64,000 bases of DNA from Psococerastis gibbosa (lineage: Eukaryota > Arthropoda > Insecta > Psocodea > Psocidae). Of this stretch, positions 45,210-54,762 are shown one piece after another. A program made the position numbers and the translations under genes. Numbering within the stretch: position 1 is the first letter of the stretch; each line of letters opens with the position of its first letter. The notes under the pieces are model-generated. The model had not been told where the DNA came from. It worked only from the letters and a program-made list of their open reading frames with translations, and searched no databases. Location: NCBI GenBank assembly GCA_963971405.1, contig OZ020491.1, forward strand, positions 3,540,910 through 3,604,909, in the 5' to 3' direction.

Positions 45210-47884
45210 CGACAGACAGACATTTCGTGAAAACCACTTTTTTGGGTTCCTGGGACCTCAAAACGTGTAAATCCGTTGAAATCTCGGAATCGAAAATTTC
45301 GACCATCACAAAGCATTCCTTATACTACGTATAAATTGGAAAGCAAAACCAGAATGCAAAATGAGAGGAAAAATTAATGTAGGGGCGCCAATGAAACGAA
45401 TTGAAATGGAATGAAATTAAAAACGACTTTATATCAGGCGAGCTTAAGCCTACTTTACCAGCTTACCTATTTTAGTTCACAAATTATTTTTCATATTAAT
45501 AACATAGCCTTTTTCCTGGAATAAAACAAAATAAAATGCTGAAATGGCCGATCTTGCCCCCCCCCCTCGGAAAAATCCTAGATCCGGGGCTCGAATTCCC
45601 TCAAGATCTTAGCCATCTGTGTTAAGAAGATAATAAGCACTGATTTAGTAGTAAATGTGTTTTACGCAATAGTCAATAGGTGACTAAGGGTTAATGCGAA
45701 CACGCAAAGTATCCCAATGTTAAAGAAAATAATAATTTGCCTGACTAACGGATTTTATATGAGACTTTCTCAGTGGCGGCTCGCCATTATAGAGGCAACT
45801 GAGACAGTGCCTCACCCAATTTTCCAAATAATTTGACTAAAAAAGTGTATTTTTAGTTAGGAAATGTAGGCTAAACAAATTCCAGAAGAGACAATTAAAA
45901 CTTAAAAAATACCACGAAAAAGAACCATGAGTTGAACTTGCTTCAAATATTCAAAATGGCTAGCTATAACAATGTAGAGGCACCATTTCAGACTACCTCT
46001 CCATTGCTATAGGACAGACACGAATTCGAGCTGTAAAAAGCTCAAACAGCGTGAAGGTACATACTCAAAACATTCGATGCACCTAGTTCAATGATGAGCT
46101 GATGAGACACGCGCTAGACCCTGCCTCTAAACACACAGATATGCCAAATTTTATTTTTTACTTTATTTTTGTATGCTGTGCCTCACCAATTTATATCCCC
46201 ACGAGCCGCCACTGGACTTTCTTCCAACTCAGCCTTTAGGTTTTGACGCCCACTCCCGCAGAGTAAGCAAAACAATAATGATCCGGGTGATAACCAATCT
46301 TTATAGGCCTATTGGTTAAATTTTCAAATTAGATGTACCTGAAATGGGTGGCATTGTAGTACTCGTAATGATTCTTAGGCACAGAGACACCAGATGCGTT
46401 CAGATGTCCAGTTTCAGGTAAAATATGGCCAGCTTCAATGATCTGGTGCGAACTGTGGCAGTCTAATGTGTGACTGTCTCTAATAGCCTAAAACAATAAA
46501 AAAGAATCGATACTGGTGAACCCGCACTTTCCTATTTATATAAATTAGCATAGGTACCTAAATACTGTGCCTAGCTAGATAACAATAATATGGTAATAAT
46601 ATTGTTCTTGTGTTAAATTTCGTCTGCCTCGACTAAATTCAAAGCTCGTGGCTTAATTTAAAAGACGTATGACTAGGCTTATCAATGGAATATCAATACA
46701 CTGACGCGCCTTGCATTCTCGCCACTTTGAAAAAAAATTCTCCAACCGACACTCGAGCTCAGTTCACCCGGGTGGTAAACGATAATATAAGTACTGTCAT
46801 ACTACTGTTAAAGTTAAAAGGGCTATCGTTGTAAATTCCATTGGAATTTGTTGATGAAATGATATGAAATGAAAAAACGACTTTATTGCAAACAAAAGGC
46901 GAACAATAATAAGACTATAAAGTCTTGTTTTCATGCCAACCTTAAAAACTAAAAAAAAAACATTGTAGACTATTATAAATTAATTAAAATTAAATAGAGA
47001 AGAAGGATAAAAGGTATAGAGGGGGGGGGGGAGGAATCTATTGTCATCACCATTACAGGACCGGAGATGCCCTGGGACGGGAGACCGTTTTAATCTTAGT
47101 TGAGTAATAGCAGAGATGGCTGGAGTGACAAAAGGTCGAAGTTTATTATGTTCCAATATCAGTTGTATCTATTCTGCATTAGGGCCTTTATATGATATGA
47201 TTCAACTGACAACTGTCGTGCTACATGATAGGTCCTTTAATATTGTTGCGTTGTGATAACTACTATAGTTTTATGACTGTTTTTAAGACTGTCTAAATTT
47301 TTTTTGTGCATGCTTGCCATTTTAGTTAGGTGCCATTCCACCGACCGGCTAGGGCTATTTACAAAAACGGTGACGTGGTAGCAAACATTCAAGACTTAGG
47401 TGGCGTTTCCATCGACCTCGCATTGCAGAATGCAAATGACATTTACAGAAGTTAGAATTTTTCTTTTTATAGAAATTTATTAAAATGTTTGTACGTAACA
47501 TATCCCATGACGCCATTTTTTAATTTTTGTTTGTTTGTTTGTTTGTGATTTTACTTTATGATCATAGATCAATTTTAACTATGGCATAGAGGAAAATAAA
47601 CATTTCCGTCATATCTGCAATGCGAGGTCGGTGGAAACCCCGCCTAAGTCTTGAGTGTCTGCTACCACGTCACTGTTTTTGTAAATAGCCCTAGCCGGTC
47701 GGTGGAATGGGCGCCTTATGGATAAGAAAGTAGGTTATTGCTTTCCAATTTACACGTAGTATAAGGAAAGCTTTGTGACGGTCGAAATTTTCGATTACGA
47801 GATTTCAACGGATTTACACGTTTTAGGGTCCCAGGAACCCAAAAAAGTGTTTTTTTTTTTACGAAATGTCTGTCTGTCTGTCGT

Positions 47885-47925
<41 letters not shown>

Positions 47926-50900
47926 GCGTCGATTTCCGGGCAAACTACTCTGTCGATTTTGATGAAATTCGGCATGTAGGTTCACAAAAATCATGCCTCG
48001 GAACAACATCATGCCAACGGTCCAACTTAATTTGGGGAGGTTTTATTCTCAAAAAACTCCAAAAAAAACGTCTAAAAAAATTATTTCTCAAAAACGGCTG
48101 CAACGATTTCTTTTAAATTCACATATATTGTAGTCGTTGTTAATGTTAACGAAATGCGGGGGGTCGCTTGCCCCTTGATAGGTTGCTTCTGGGGGTAAAA
48201 AAATAAAAGTAACTAAATTTTAATGAAAAATGACTAAAAAATAATTTTTCTGCGAAACCTTTCTATCGATGATTTCTAACTTCAGGTAGTAGTATGGTTT
48301 GATACAGTCCCAGGCCACGGTGTGGGCCCATAGGACTCCAGTGGACCTCCTGATTATAGTGGATTCCGAACCACTTGGGAAACACAGTGATGTCACACGA
48401 TTAGTTCGGAGGTGACCAGGACAAGTCCTACCATGTTTCCCCACCGGCACTGTGCACACGACCAATTTATCTGCAGCTTTGAACCTGCTCTGGTCCGCTG
48501 GATTCAACTTGGTATGGCGGCCGGCTTAACTTCAGGTATGTTTTATGTGTTAAATTGAGTAACGAAACCGGACAGGTTGCTTTCCCAGAAAAGTATTTGG
48601 TTTTGTAAAAAAAAATGTTTTTTTGAAAAAATGATGGAAAATTCACGCTCAAGTGCATTGCGTGCCCTGCCAGTATTGCTGTGTGGTAATGTGTTGGTCT
48701 GACCTAACTAGAATTTACCTCACCTCCAGTGACGTCAGGTGGACAACCCCCCCTCCCCCCCCCCCCCCCGAGATATCGGAAATGTAACCATAAGAAAATT
48801 ATTTGCCATGAAATTACTCAATTTCTCTATCTACTAATTTTGATAAATTGGAAAGCATGTTCGAGTAAACTCGGACCAGTTCTTTAGATTATGAACATTA
48901 TTTTTTTAAAAAACTAGTGGTTTTATTAATGAATCCCCCACTGTACATATTATAATTATCAATGTCTGAGACAAGGGCAATGCCTATATCCGAACAAAAG
49001 CCAAATCCGCCCCTGACAATCATATCCCTTCCCCGTTGCGATACGAATCCCCGCAATGATGATAACTGAGAGCGGGGTTGTTATTCCATATCGTAATTAT
49101 TTATTTATTTATTGACTTTGTATTTAAAAAAAAAAACACAACAACATTGAAAACCAGCTATCCCAGCGAAGTTAGGGTCATAAATCTAACATTTTAATAG
49201 ATAAGATAAATAGATAAGATGCATACAGTTAATTTTAAGTACGAGAACAATTCTTCGAAAAATATTCATATGTATGTACCAAACACACCTGAGTACAGCA
49301 AGTTACTGTACAGCCTATACGAGAAACATTTTTAAGCCTTTGTATGCATGGGGCTTGCGAAGTAATAATTTGTGACAGTGACTTCCCTCTATGGGCCCAC
49401 TGCAGCATACATTAACTGAAACAAAATAGGTTGTCTTATTTTAATTGGTATGTATCGGTAGGCCAATATTATTGACATTTTTAGGGCAACCGATTTCGAG
49501 GAACAGGAGCAGAGGAGGCGTCTCGTCCCGCCAGAGAAAATGTTGAAGCAAGGAAATTCGAGTGGAAACATTAAGTCAATGCAAAACAATTTCTACCTGA
49601 AGGAAAAAGTCAAAAATATAGTTGTGTTCCTTCCTCTTCACTGTAAATTACTGTATATTTGTTATTGCATTATACTGTATTTTAAAAGCCTTTTTCATGG
49701 AGCTCACCTTGAGTTTTCACTTGTCACCCATGGCTTACAGAGTCAAAAGGAAGGGAACATGGTGGGTGTCACCGTATTGCGTTAGTGAGGAACTAGGTAC
49801 CTGTCTGGATAAATAGGGGTTGTGAAAATGTCCAGTACATGGTCTACTGTGACAGTATGCTTAATGAACACGACGCAAAGACGTTTATTCACTTTTTTGC
49901 CACTTTCCTCATACAGGGTTTTGGTTTAAAATGTTAAACCCCCAGTCACCTGTACGAAAAGGCCCTAATGAATGCTCGCCGAAACGTAAAGGACAGTACT
50001 CTTTCTAAACTCATGTTGGAACATAATTTGAAGTATTGTATGTAATGCATTAATACATACTGCGTAGGATACCACGAGCATTTTTTGTAAAAAATATTCA
50101 TTGACTATTGTACTGTAGATAGGCCAAGGTGTGCGAATGATACAAAAAACAAGTTTGTTTCATTAAATTTGGGTCATTATGGATTTATTAATATGAAACG
50201 ACACATTAAATTGATATTGACCACCCAAGCGCTACGAAGTGGCCAAAATCCGAAAGTGGGACGCAAATATTTTGTAACTTCAATCCTGTGATTTCATGAA
50301 AAAAATCACGAAGCCCTGAAAAACTGCATCCTATGTATAAGCATAGGGATGCCAGTCTGGTTATTTCGATTGGCAGGCTATGTTGTTTACATTCATTTAC
50401 ACCTTGAGTTCTTACGAGATTTCCTAATATTTTCTGTGAAAATTACTTTCAGAAGTTCAATCTTTCAGTTATTTTAGGTGGATTTTGATCAAAAGTTACA
50501 TAAAAGACAATATTAACTGAAATTAAATCAAGATAAAATTTATTTCGTCGAGAAGTACCCATTTATGAACAGGTACTTTGCGTTCTTTCCGTTCTTTCTA
50601 TCCACTTATAGCAATGGCGGATGGCTTCACAACACTCCCTACAGAGAGCATGAGAGTTCGCTATCTAGTATTATTGTTAAAATCTATGATAGGTACCGAG
50701 ATAAGATAGGGTGGTATTCCAGATTATAGCTAGTGAATTCCGAACCACTTGGGGAACATAGTAAAGTCACACGATTAATTCGGAGTTGACCACTTAGACT
50801 GACTGGTAGTCTCTGCGTGTTTATAAGTCCCACCAAGTTTGCTATAGTTTTGAACGGGCACTGTTTCGGGAATTCAACGTCAAATCCAAAAATAGAAATT

Positions 50901-52028
50901 ATGGTCCCAACACAGTTTTGAACAGGCTCTGTTTCGGGAATTCTACGTCAAATCCCAAAATAGAAATTATGGTCCCAACTCAGTTTTGAACAGGCTCTGT
51001 TTCGGGAATTCTACGTCAAATCCCAAAATAGAAAATATGGTCCCAACACAGTTTTGAACAGGCTCTGTTTCGGGAATTCAATGTCAAATCCCAAATAGAA
51101 AATATGGTCCCAACACAGGCCTGTACCCAAGGGGGGGGGGGCCAAGGGGGCCATGCCCCCCTAAATTTGATAAAAAATAATAAATAACTATAGTACAATT
51201 TAAATACAATAATTGTAAAGCCCCACATGAAGACATAACAATTTACCCTACTCTAAAACTATAGAAAAAAGAAAAAAATTCAATTAGACTTAATCTAACT
51301 TATTAAACTACGCTTATACATATAAAATAAAATAATGCATGAGTTTTAGCTAAAACTACTAAAATCACTACGGATGTACCTATCATTTATAAAAAAAATT
51401 GTTCTCGTCCCCCCCCCCCCCTAAATTCAATCCTGGGCACGGGCCTACAAACCTTCAAGCTATACTTACATATTAATAACAGATCTCTCGTAAACACATA
51501 ACCGTCTAGACTATTTCAAATAAGGATTCCCGTCTCATCAGCCATTCCCGGACGAATTTGGAATATGTATTTATTGACAGAGACCCAGGACAAATTTCTA
51601 GTAGGCTACGTTAAATAATTTTTGTGCTATACATGAATGAATGAATAACGACTTTATTGCAGCACAATTGGCGAACAATAAGACTATATAAAGTCATATT
51701 TTCATGTTAACCATAACTTAATAGCAGTATGCATAGTACTGTAAAATTAACTTAAATTATATGGAATATAAAAGGGGAGAAAAAAGAAGGTAATAAATAA
51801 TATATAATAATATATTAATTAATTAAAATAATTAATATAAAAATAATAATAATATATTGGTAGCTTTGCTTATACTAACAGGCTACATGTTGGCAAGCAA
51901 AAATTGACACCACAAAAAATGTTATTATAATCTATTTGTATAATAATATAATATAGGTAGGTACTTACGGTGCAGAAGATAAATACTAGTAAAGTAGCGT
52001 GAAATAGGAATTCAGTTACGGTCCGCAT
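31430..52028 (-). CDS. mthl: Gene B: Methuselah-like GPCR, complete, 10 coding exons
   Basis: Exons 51969-52028, 46339-46487, 44880-45085, 40530-40753, 38085-38274, 37107-37185, 35640-35812, 34512-34680, 32619-32742 and 31430-31555 sum to 1500 nt, an open frame of 499 residues plus TAG. The architecture is as in gene A: 20-residue signal-peptide exon, ectodomain to about residue 213, TM1-TM7 from 214 to about 468, with Cys273 and Cys357 as the likely loop bridge. All nine intron positions and phases equal those of gene A, including the GC donor of intron 3. Ectodomain insertions relative to A: about 7 residues in exon 3 and 4 in exon 4. By family it is a G-protein-coupled surface receptor; the ligand is unknown. 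It lies in tandem between A and C. Introns are enlarged by transposons (3.24-kb element in intron 3, LINE in intron 4). Not supported by transcripts here. Confidence 0.9.
31958..32068. mobile_element. Small inverted-repeat element in gene B intron 9 region
   Basis: GAAGAACCAGTAGAATCC and its inverse GGATTCTACTGGTTCTTC bound about 110 bp. Duplicated at 57493-57603. Confidence 0.65.
32265..32325. repeat. (AT)n microsatellite
   Basis: About 60 bp of TA repeats with breaks. The counterpart at 57795-57845 is shorter, explaining part of the offset change between the two copies. Confidence 0.95.
32619..32742 (-). CDS. Gene B exon 9: TM6 and extracellular loop 3
   Basis: 124 nt, residues 417-458. 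FFLYMKLFLVMGIGWTLEVV is TM6, followed by EGPYYIWIVPDVFNALQ. A long antisense open frame across this exon and a neighbouring MITE is a shadow. Confidence 0.93.
32853..33140. mobile_element. Harbinger-like MITE, 3'-truncated
   Basis: GGCGCCCATTCCACCGACCG and GTGGTAGCAGACATTCAAGA as in 47329-47715, but the second terminus is lost. Lies 110 bp from exon 9 of gene B; its duplicate is 58373-58660. Confidence 0.75.
33190..33820 (+). repeat. R1 dispersed repeat, near full length
   Basis: Starts near GGGGCACGCAACGTATTGG and includes AGAAAGGTTCCGCAGAAAAA, ATGCCAAATTTCATCAAAAT, a short CAGA run and GGACCTCAAAACGTGT. Likely the 3' end of a retroelement or a SINE-like unit. Duplicate at 58710-59340. Confidence 0.7.
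34512..34680 (-). CDS. Gene B exon 8: TM5 and intracellular loop 3
   Basis: 169 nt, residues 361-416. YGLIAVLLTINLCLFVATVY is TM5; loop 3 contains PLQGGDNPRSNENKG and is one residue longer than in A. Confidence 0.92.
35640..35812 (-). CDS. Gene B exon 7: TM4 and extracellular loop 2
   Basis: 173 nt, residues 303-360. KKFIKYSVYAWGG leads into TM4, and Cys357 lies in NSCFLAG. Four residues shorter than gene A in loop 2. Acceptor ATTCCAG, donor CTG/GTAAGT. Confidence 0.92.
35970..36145 (-). repeat. tRNA-derived SINE copy in gene B intron 6
   Basis: Minus-strand copy of the SINE at 16375, including the B-box region (GGTTCGGGTCCC on the minus strand) and the GCATGTAAAGCAGGC motif. The duplicate lies at 61491-61666 in gene C. 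Confidence 0.65.
36187..36402. repeat. Poly-C element with CTAGATCCGC terminus
   Basis: From a run of 12 C to TCATTCTAGATCCGCACCTG. The same family is nested in 4173-4855 and occurs at 29815-29875, 54645-54680 and 61706-61922. 5' parts resemble 28460-28560. Confidence 0.6.
36915..37075 (+). repeat. S3 dispersed repeat next to exon 6 of gene B
   Basis: GGTGGTAGCGTGCTTCCACT and GCGATCGGAGATGTGTCGTA. Ends about 30 bp before the exon 6 donor. Duplicate at 62436-62596. Confidence 0.6.
37107..37185 (-). CDS. Gene B exon 6: TM3
   Basis: 79 nt encoding FSFVSAFFWLNVMCFDIWQA and flanks. Acceptor TTGGCAG, donor CAG/GTAAGC. Confidence 0.93.
38085..38274 (-). CDS. Gene B exon 5: TM1 and TM2
   Basis: 190 nt, residues 214-276 plus one base. 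IATLISIPFFLLTLAVYCYL, then LRNTHGKCLMCHMASL and FCSLAG. About 83% identical to gene A in this exon; identical in DNA to gene C. Confidence 0.93.
38565..38893. mobile_element. Fold-back element with repeated CAAGTGGAAAAACGAAT units
   Basis: Left arm 38565-38712 and right arm 38766-38893 are inverted copies (GTGTGCTAGGACACATGGTA mirrored at the end). Each arm contains two to three copies of a roughly 30-bp unit with CAAGTGGAAAAACGAAT. Gene B intron 4. Confidence 0.8.
39330..40515. mobile_element. R1 copy split by a LINE insertion
   Basis: R1 is read from 39330 to about 39465 (up to CATTTCGTAAAAAACAC) and resumes at about 40399 (TTCCTATATGGGACCTCAAA). The 0.93 kb between is LINE sequence on the opposite strand. 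Confidence 0.7.
39466..40398 (-). mobile_element. 5'-truncated non-LTR retrotransposon with reverse transcriptase C-terminus
   Basis: The minus strand about 40004-40398 encodes WLDKNLLTLNINKTEYMAFS, later GYKYLGTIIDHNLRWSEHI and RQIYFALVQS, the thumb/C-terminal part of jockey-type reverse transcriptases. It then diverges and ends in a stop. The catalytic YxDD region is missing, so it is dead. Gene B intron 4. Confidence 0.85.
40530..40753 (-). CDS. Gene B exon 4: C-terminal ectodomain
   Basis: 224 nt, residues 139-213. FQLLSNGELTF and GYCIDTLL parallel gene A. A four-residue longer loop (DPDGKGERTIVL) replaces GRNGTVVL, so the A sequon NGT is absent here. Donor AAA/GTAAGT in phase 0. Confidence 0.9.
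40907..44147. mobile_element. 3.24-kb TIR transposon flanked by TTAA, in gene B intron 3
   Basis: Termini GCGGCGTCCACACTATACC and (inverted) GCGGTGTCCACACTATGCC match at 17 of 19 positions and are bounded by TTAA on both sides (40903-40906, 44148-44151). TTAA targets suggest a piggyBac- or Kolobok-like element, but a decayed frame near 43300-43520 with WNLHKMSVSTF recalls Harbinger transposases, so the class is open. A LINE-like piece (EETLEHILLQ, 42130) is also inside. Without it, intron 3 would be 885 bp, close to gene A's 935 bp. Confidence 0.75.
44215..44385 (-). repeat. S3 dispersed repeat
   Basis: Minus copy, GCGATTTATC side to TTCGATGGCCAGGTGG on the minus strand. Abuts a T run at 44192-44209. 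Just outside the 3.24-kb element. Confidence 0.6.
44878..44879 (-). other. Non-canonical GC splice donor of gene B intron 3
   Basis: CATG/GCAAGTATAC, identical to gene A. Required to give YHGQPCEEMY; the downstream GT would break the frame. Confidence 0.8.
44880..45085 (-). CDS. Gene B exon 3: cysteine-rich ectodomain core
   Basis: 206 nt, residues 70-139. Carries CSCAATSCVRKCCPLSQSYG followed by a loop longer than in gene A (VINNDETPSFKC). Acceptor CCACAG; the exon ends CATG before GCAAGT, the GC donor. Confidence 0.9.
45095..45345 (+). repeat. R1 copy with (CAGA)n
   Basis: 3' part of R1: TCATTTCATCAAAATCGACT, a CAGA run of about 13 units at 45169-45222, and CTCAAAACGTGTAAATCC. Adjoins exon 3 of gene B on its 5' side. 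Confidence 0.75.
45771..46214. mobile_element. hAT-type non-autonomous element, 444 bp
   Basis: CAGTGGCGGCTCGCC to ACGAGCCGCCACTG, with a perfect 8-bp target duplication GACTTTCT (45763-45770, 46215-46222). Same family as 4173-4855, inverted, without that copy's nested insert. Gene B intron 2. Confidence 0.92.
46339..46487 (-). CDS. Gene B exon 2: N-terminal ectodomain
   Basis: 149 nt, residues 21-69 and part of Arg70. Same length and phases as gene A exon 2; the C-terminal 26 residues are nearly identical to A (ILPETGHLNASGVSVPKNHY), while the stretch just after the cysteine differs. Confidence 0.9.
46488..47328. other. Gene B intron 1, 3' part
   Basis: No exon. 46855-47000 is the ACGACTTTATTGCAAACAAA element, followed by a G run at 47022-47031. 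Confidence 0.4.
47329..47715. mobile_element. Harbinger-like palindromic MITE with TTA target duplication
   Basis: 387 bp; arms begin GGTGCCATTCCACCGACC and end GGTCGGTGGAATGGGCGCC; TTA at 47326-47328 and 47716-47718. Contains GTGGTAGCAAACATTCAAGA and its inverse. The TTA duplication fits PIF/Harbinger. Confidence 0.85.
47725..48672 (-). repeat. R1, near full length, interrupted by an S2 insertion
   Basis: Minus-strand R1 with a (GTCT)n run at about 47872-47927. R1 sequence continues on both sides of 48289-48526, to CTGGCAGGGCACGCAATGCA (minus strand). The consensus unit is about 700 bp. Confidence 0.8.
48289..48526. mobile_element. S2 element inserted in R1, 12-bp target duplication
   Basis: 238 bp flanked by TAACTTCAGGTA at 48277-48288 and 48527-48538. 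A long perfect duplication of variable-length type points to LINE-assisted insertion, supporting S2 as a SINE. Contains GATTATAGTGGATTCCGAAC. Confidence 0.85.
49240..50390 (-). repeat. Dispersed 1.2-kb repeat, minus-strand copy
   Basis: Inverted counterpart of 9927-11130, for example AACATGGTGGGTGTCACCGT and GGGATGCCAGTCTGG. Indels and about 10% mismatches. Gene B intron 1. Confidence 0.65.
50846..51118 (+). repeat. Four tandem 68-bp units
   Basis: TTTTGAACAGGCTCTGTTTC starts at 50848, 50916, 50984 and 51052, exactly 68 apart; the first unit is slightly diverged and the last one base shorter. Confidence 0.93.
51116..51448. mobile_element. Poly-G/poly-C MITE
   Basis: AGGCCTGTACCCAAGG and CCTGGGCACGGGCCT are inverted termini; G run at 51131 and C run at 51411 at mirror positions. 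Confidence 0.7.
51969..52028 (-). CDS. Gene B exon 1: start codon and signal peptide
   Basis: Twenty codons, MRTVTEFLFHATLLVFIFCT, then donor ACC/GTAAGT in phase 0. A short N-region with Arg and Glu precedes the hydrophobic core. Intron 1 is about 5.5 kb and full of repeats. Confidence 0.8.
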
Positions 52029-52095
52029 CGTTACACTTATCTCCCGCTGCTGAACTAAATGCGAGGTCTCTTCTCAGCAGCTATATCAATCAGTA
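52029..52095 (-). promoter_or_regulatory. Conserved 5' block of gene B
   Basis: Counterpart of the block upstream of gene A: CGCATTTAGTTCAGCAGCGG and flanking bases are shared, followed by GTAACGATG at the start codon. Likely 5' UTR or core promoter. Confidence 0.4.
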
Positions 52096-52968
52096 AGCGC
52101 CCAAACTCCGCATGTGTCGTAACCAACGGCTTTCCCCATCTGGCAATCAAGCAATTAAGCAAGTAACAAGACTACACCCGAATAAATAGTACAATAGGGG
52201 TATTCACTGATACGTTTGGTTTTCCCTTAGGGAAAGTAGGAAACTGATGGAAAATCGAAAAATATAACTCCAGTTATTCTACCTAGAAAAATAATGCCAT
52301 ACATGTTTTTCTACGTTTTCTACTTTAGCCGACCGGTAGGTTGGGGAACTGCATTTGGGAAATCGAAAACCGCCATATTTGTTGATGTTTGAATTTGAAT
52401 ATTGCTTTTTATTTTTATTTAATTTAAAAAATGAGCTCTGCAACAAAAATTAATAAAAAAAAATTGGTTGTCTGTAAGTCGGTTGTAAAGTCGGTTTACG
52501 GACGATAGTGTAACGTGACAACGCCTAAATTAACCTTAACTTAAATAATATATGGCTGGAAAGAGAAAGTAATGTGGAAAAACCGGTATAAAAGCCTTTA
52601 AGTACTTTGAATTTTTTATATAGATAATAACGCGGCCGAAAGAGGCCTATTTTTGTTGAAAATCGTGCGCACCCCATGACGTTTCACACCCCCAAAGCCA
52701 AACCCCTTGCTTGATCACCACAAATATAGCATGGCCTGATAGAGGAAAAATAGATGAAGACCAGGGTTTAATTTAAATTAAGATACTCCTTCCACATCAG
52801 CCCAAAAAATAATAACCTTCCAATCCCGCCAAGTCCTGTTTTTTTATATATTCTCTAATTTAGCTCATAAGTTAAGTTACAAACAATTGACTTTTTTTTT
52901 AGGATCCAGTTCCAATAGAACCATGGCCAAAAGTTTTGGACTGCTCGAAACCGCCCCCAAGGGGCGTT

Positions 52969-54390
52969 TTTATGTTTTGAAGTTTTAAAAATTTGGCGGC
53001 AATTGAACAAACGTAACGTAACCTAATTCATTAATTATATTCATAGGTGGACGCAGCGACCGGCACTGCGGGCCATTGCCCCCCCCCCCCCCCCCGTCCC
53101 CCTCCTTGGGAAGGCAGTTACATTCTTTGCTCTAAAATCCAAGTGTTAACTGCACTGAAAATGCGTAAAACCCTTATATTTCAGCCCTATTTTTCAAACT
53201 AATTCTCCCGGGGGAGACCCCCTTTGTGCACAATTATACTACCCTAACCAGCTCAAGTTCAGACACTTGAATTTTTGTAACACTTTTTCTACAAAATATT
53301 TTTTTTCTTAAATTGCGACAGATCAATTTTTGTTTGACTATAATGCATTAAAATATGGACCATTATAGGTAGATTTTGAAGAAAATTTATTTAAAATCTA
53401 TGCAAGTATAACCTCAGGGATGACATTTGTTTTTCCCCCTTACAAGAACTATGAATATGATCCACTTCCTAGGACCTGGTTTTTTCGTAAAAAAAAATTG
53501 AACTTACCGCGTCAAAAATCACCTAAAAGTTGAAAACAATTTCATTTTAACAACAATATTTAGTTGAAAAATTTTCAGTCACAAAATTTTTTTGTGATAT
53601 GGTGAGAGGAATCGCGTTATCCGCGGATTTACATGAATAATGAGTGATAACGCTTTCGTAACTTGGGAAAGGCGTACGGAAAATAGCTGCCGGCTACTCC
53701 TGGCAGAAAGCACTGTTCTTGATATTGCCTGAAAATACGAAAAAACCAGAGAAATCGTAGGTAAACCTACGGAAGGAAGAATTCGGACAGTGACGAAAGG
53801 GGAAGAAAGGGCCCTTGGACGAGTGGCCTTATGCAATAGGAGGGATACTAGTGATTCTATTAATCATACATGGAACCAACTTACTGGCAAAAAATACTGC
53901 AAAGATACCTGTCGCAAAACTTTGAAGAACATGGGGTTTCAATTTAACGCTGCTAAAAAGGAATCGGCACTTAATTTGCGTCAAATGAAAAGAAGACGCG
54001 CTTGTGGAAATCCATGTTCAAATCTCGATTTATCCGACCAGTCGACCCTGCGCCAGTTATCTTCTTACCAAATTTTGAATTGATTTCCACAAGCGCGTCT
54101 TCTTTTCATTTGACGCAAAATCAATTTTAAAAAATTCTTCTTCAAAATCTACCTAATGGTCCATATTTTAATGCATTATAGTCAAACAAAAATTGATCTG
54201 TCGCAATTTAAGAAAAAAAAATATTTTGTAAAATAATTGATACAAAAATTCAAGTGTCCGAACTTGTGTTGGTTAGGTAGTATTAATTTTCTGTATTAAA
54301 GCAACCTTATTGCTCTGAAAATGCGTAAAACCCCAATATTTCAGCACAATTTTTCAACGATTTTCACCCGGGGAGGCCCCGGGCCCTCTT
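52969..54390. mobile_element. Tc1-like transposase remnant in a fold-back, spacer B-C
   Basis: Copy of 28349-29640 at about 90% identity. Plus strand 53790-54000 reads EERALGRVALCNRRDTSDSI, TCRKTLKNMGFQF and RQMKRRRA, the helix-turn-helix half of a Tc1-like transposase. 54060-54260 is an inverted partner of 53290-53420 and neighbouring sequence. Confidence 0.75.
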
Positions 54391-54762
54391 CTAATCCTCC
54401 GCACCCTCTGGCTCATGCGCAAAGGGCACTAAGGTCATAAAATAAAATCTGCGTACGTCCATGAGAAAGGCTTTCACCATTTTATACACTTTTATGAAAA
54501 TGGGTGGAGGGGCGCCAAATTGTTCACCGCCCCCTTTGAAAACATATCGTTACGCCACTGACAAGTGCCTCCCAGTTTTATGAGGTCTGGGACCGCCTCT
54601 CATTATATTAACAATTTTTTTCAATTCACCCTTTTTTATTCTTAGCCCTCTCCTTGATCTCATTCTAGATCCGCGCTTGTCTGTTACTTAAGCATCGGAC
54701 GCAATATCCTAACGTAAAAGGATAACCAAGACTAAACTATCTAGGCCTACATAAGCTATACA

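Noticed and set aside
45169..45222. Regular CAGA repeats considered as a CRISPR-like array
   Set aside because: Simple tetranucleotide repeat within R1; no repeat-spacer structure and the genome is eukaryotic.
44806..45309. 167-codon minus frame joining R1 to the cysteine core
   Set aside because: Read-through of the intron repeat into exon 3 of gene B; the acceptor CCACAG at the exon start and gene A homology define the real exon.
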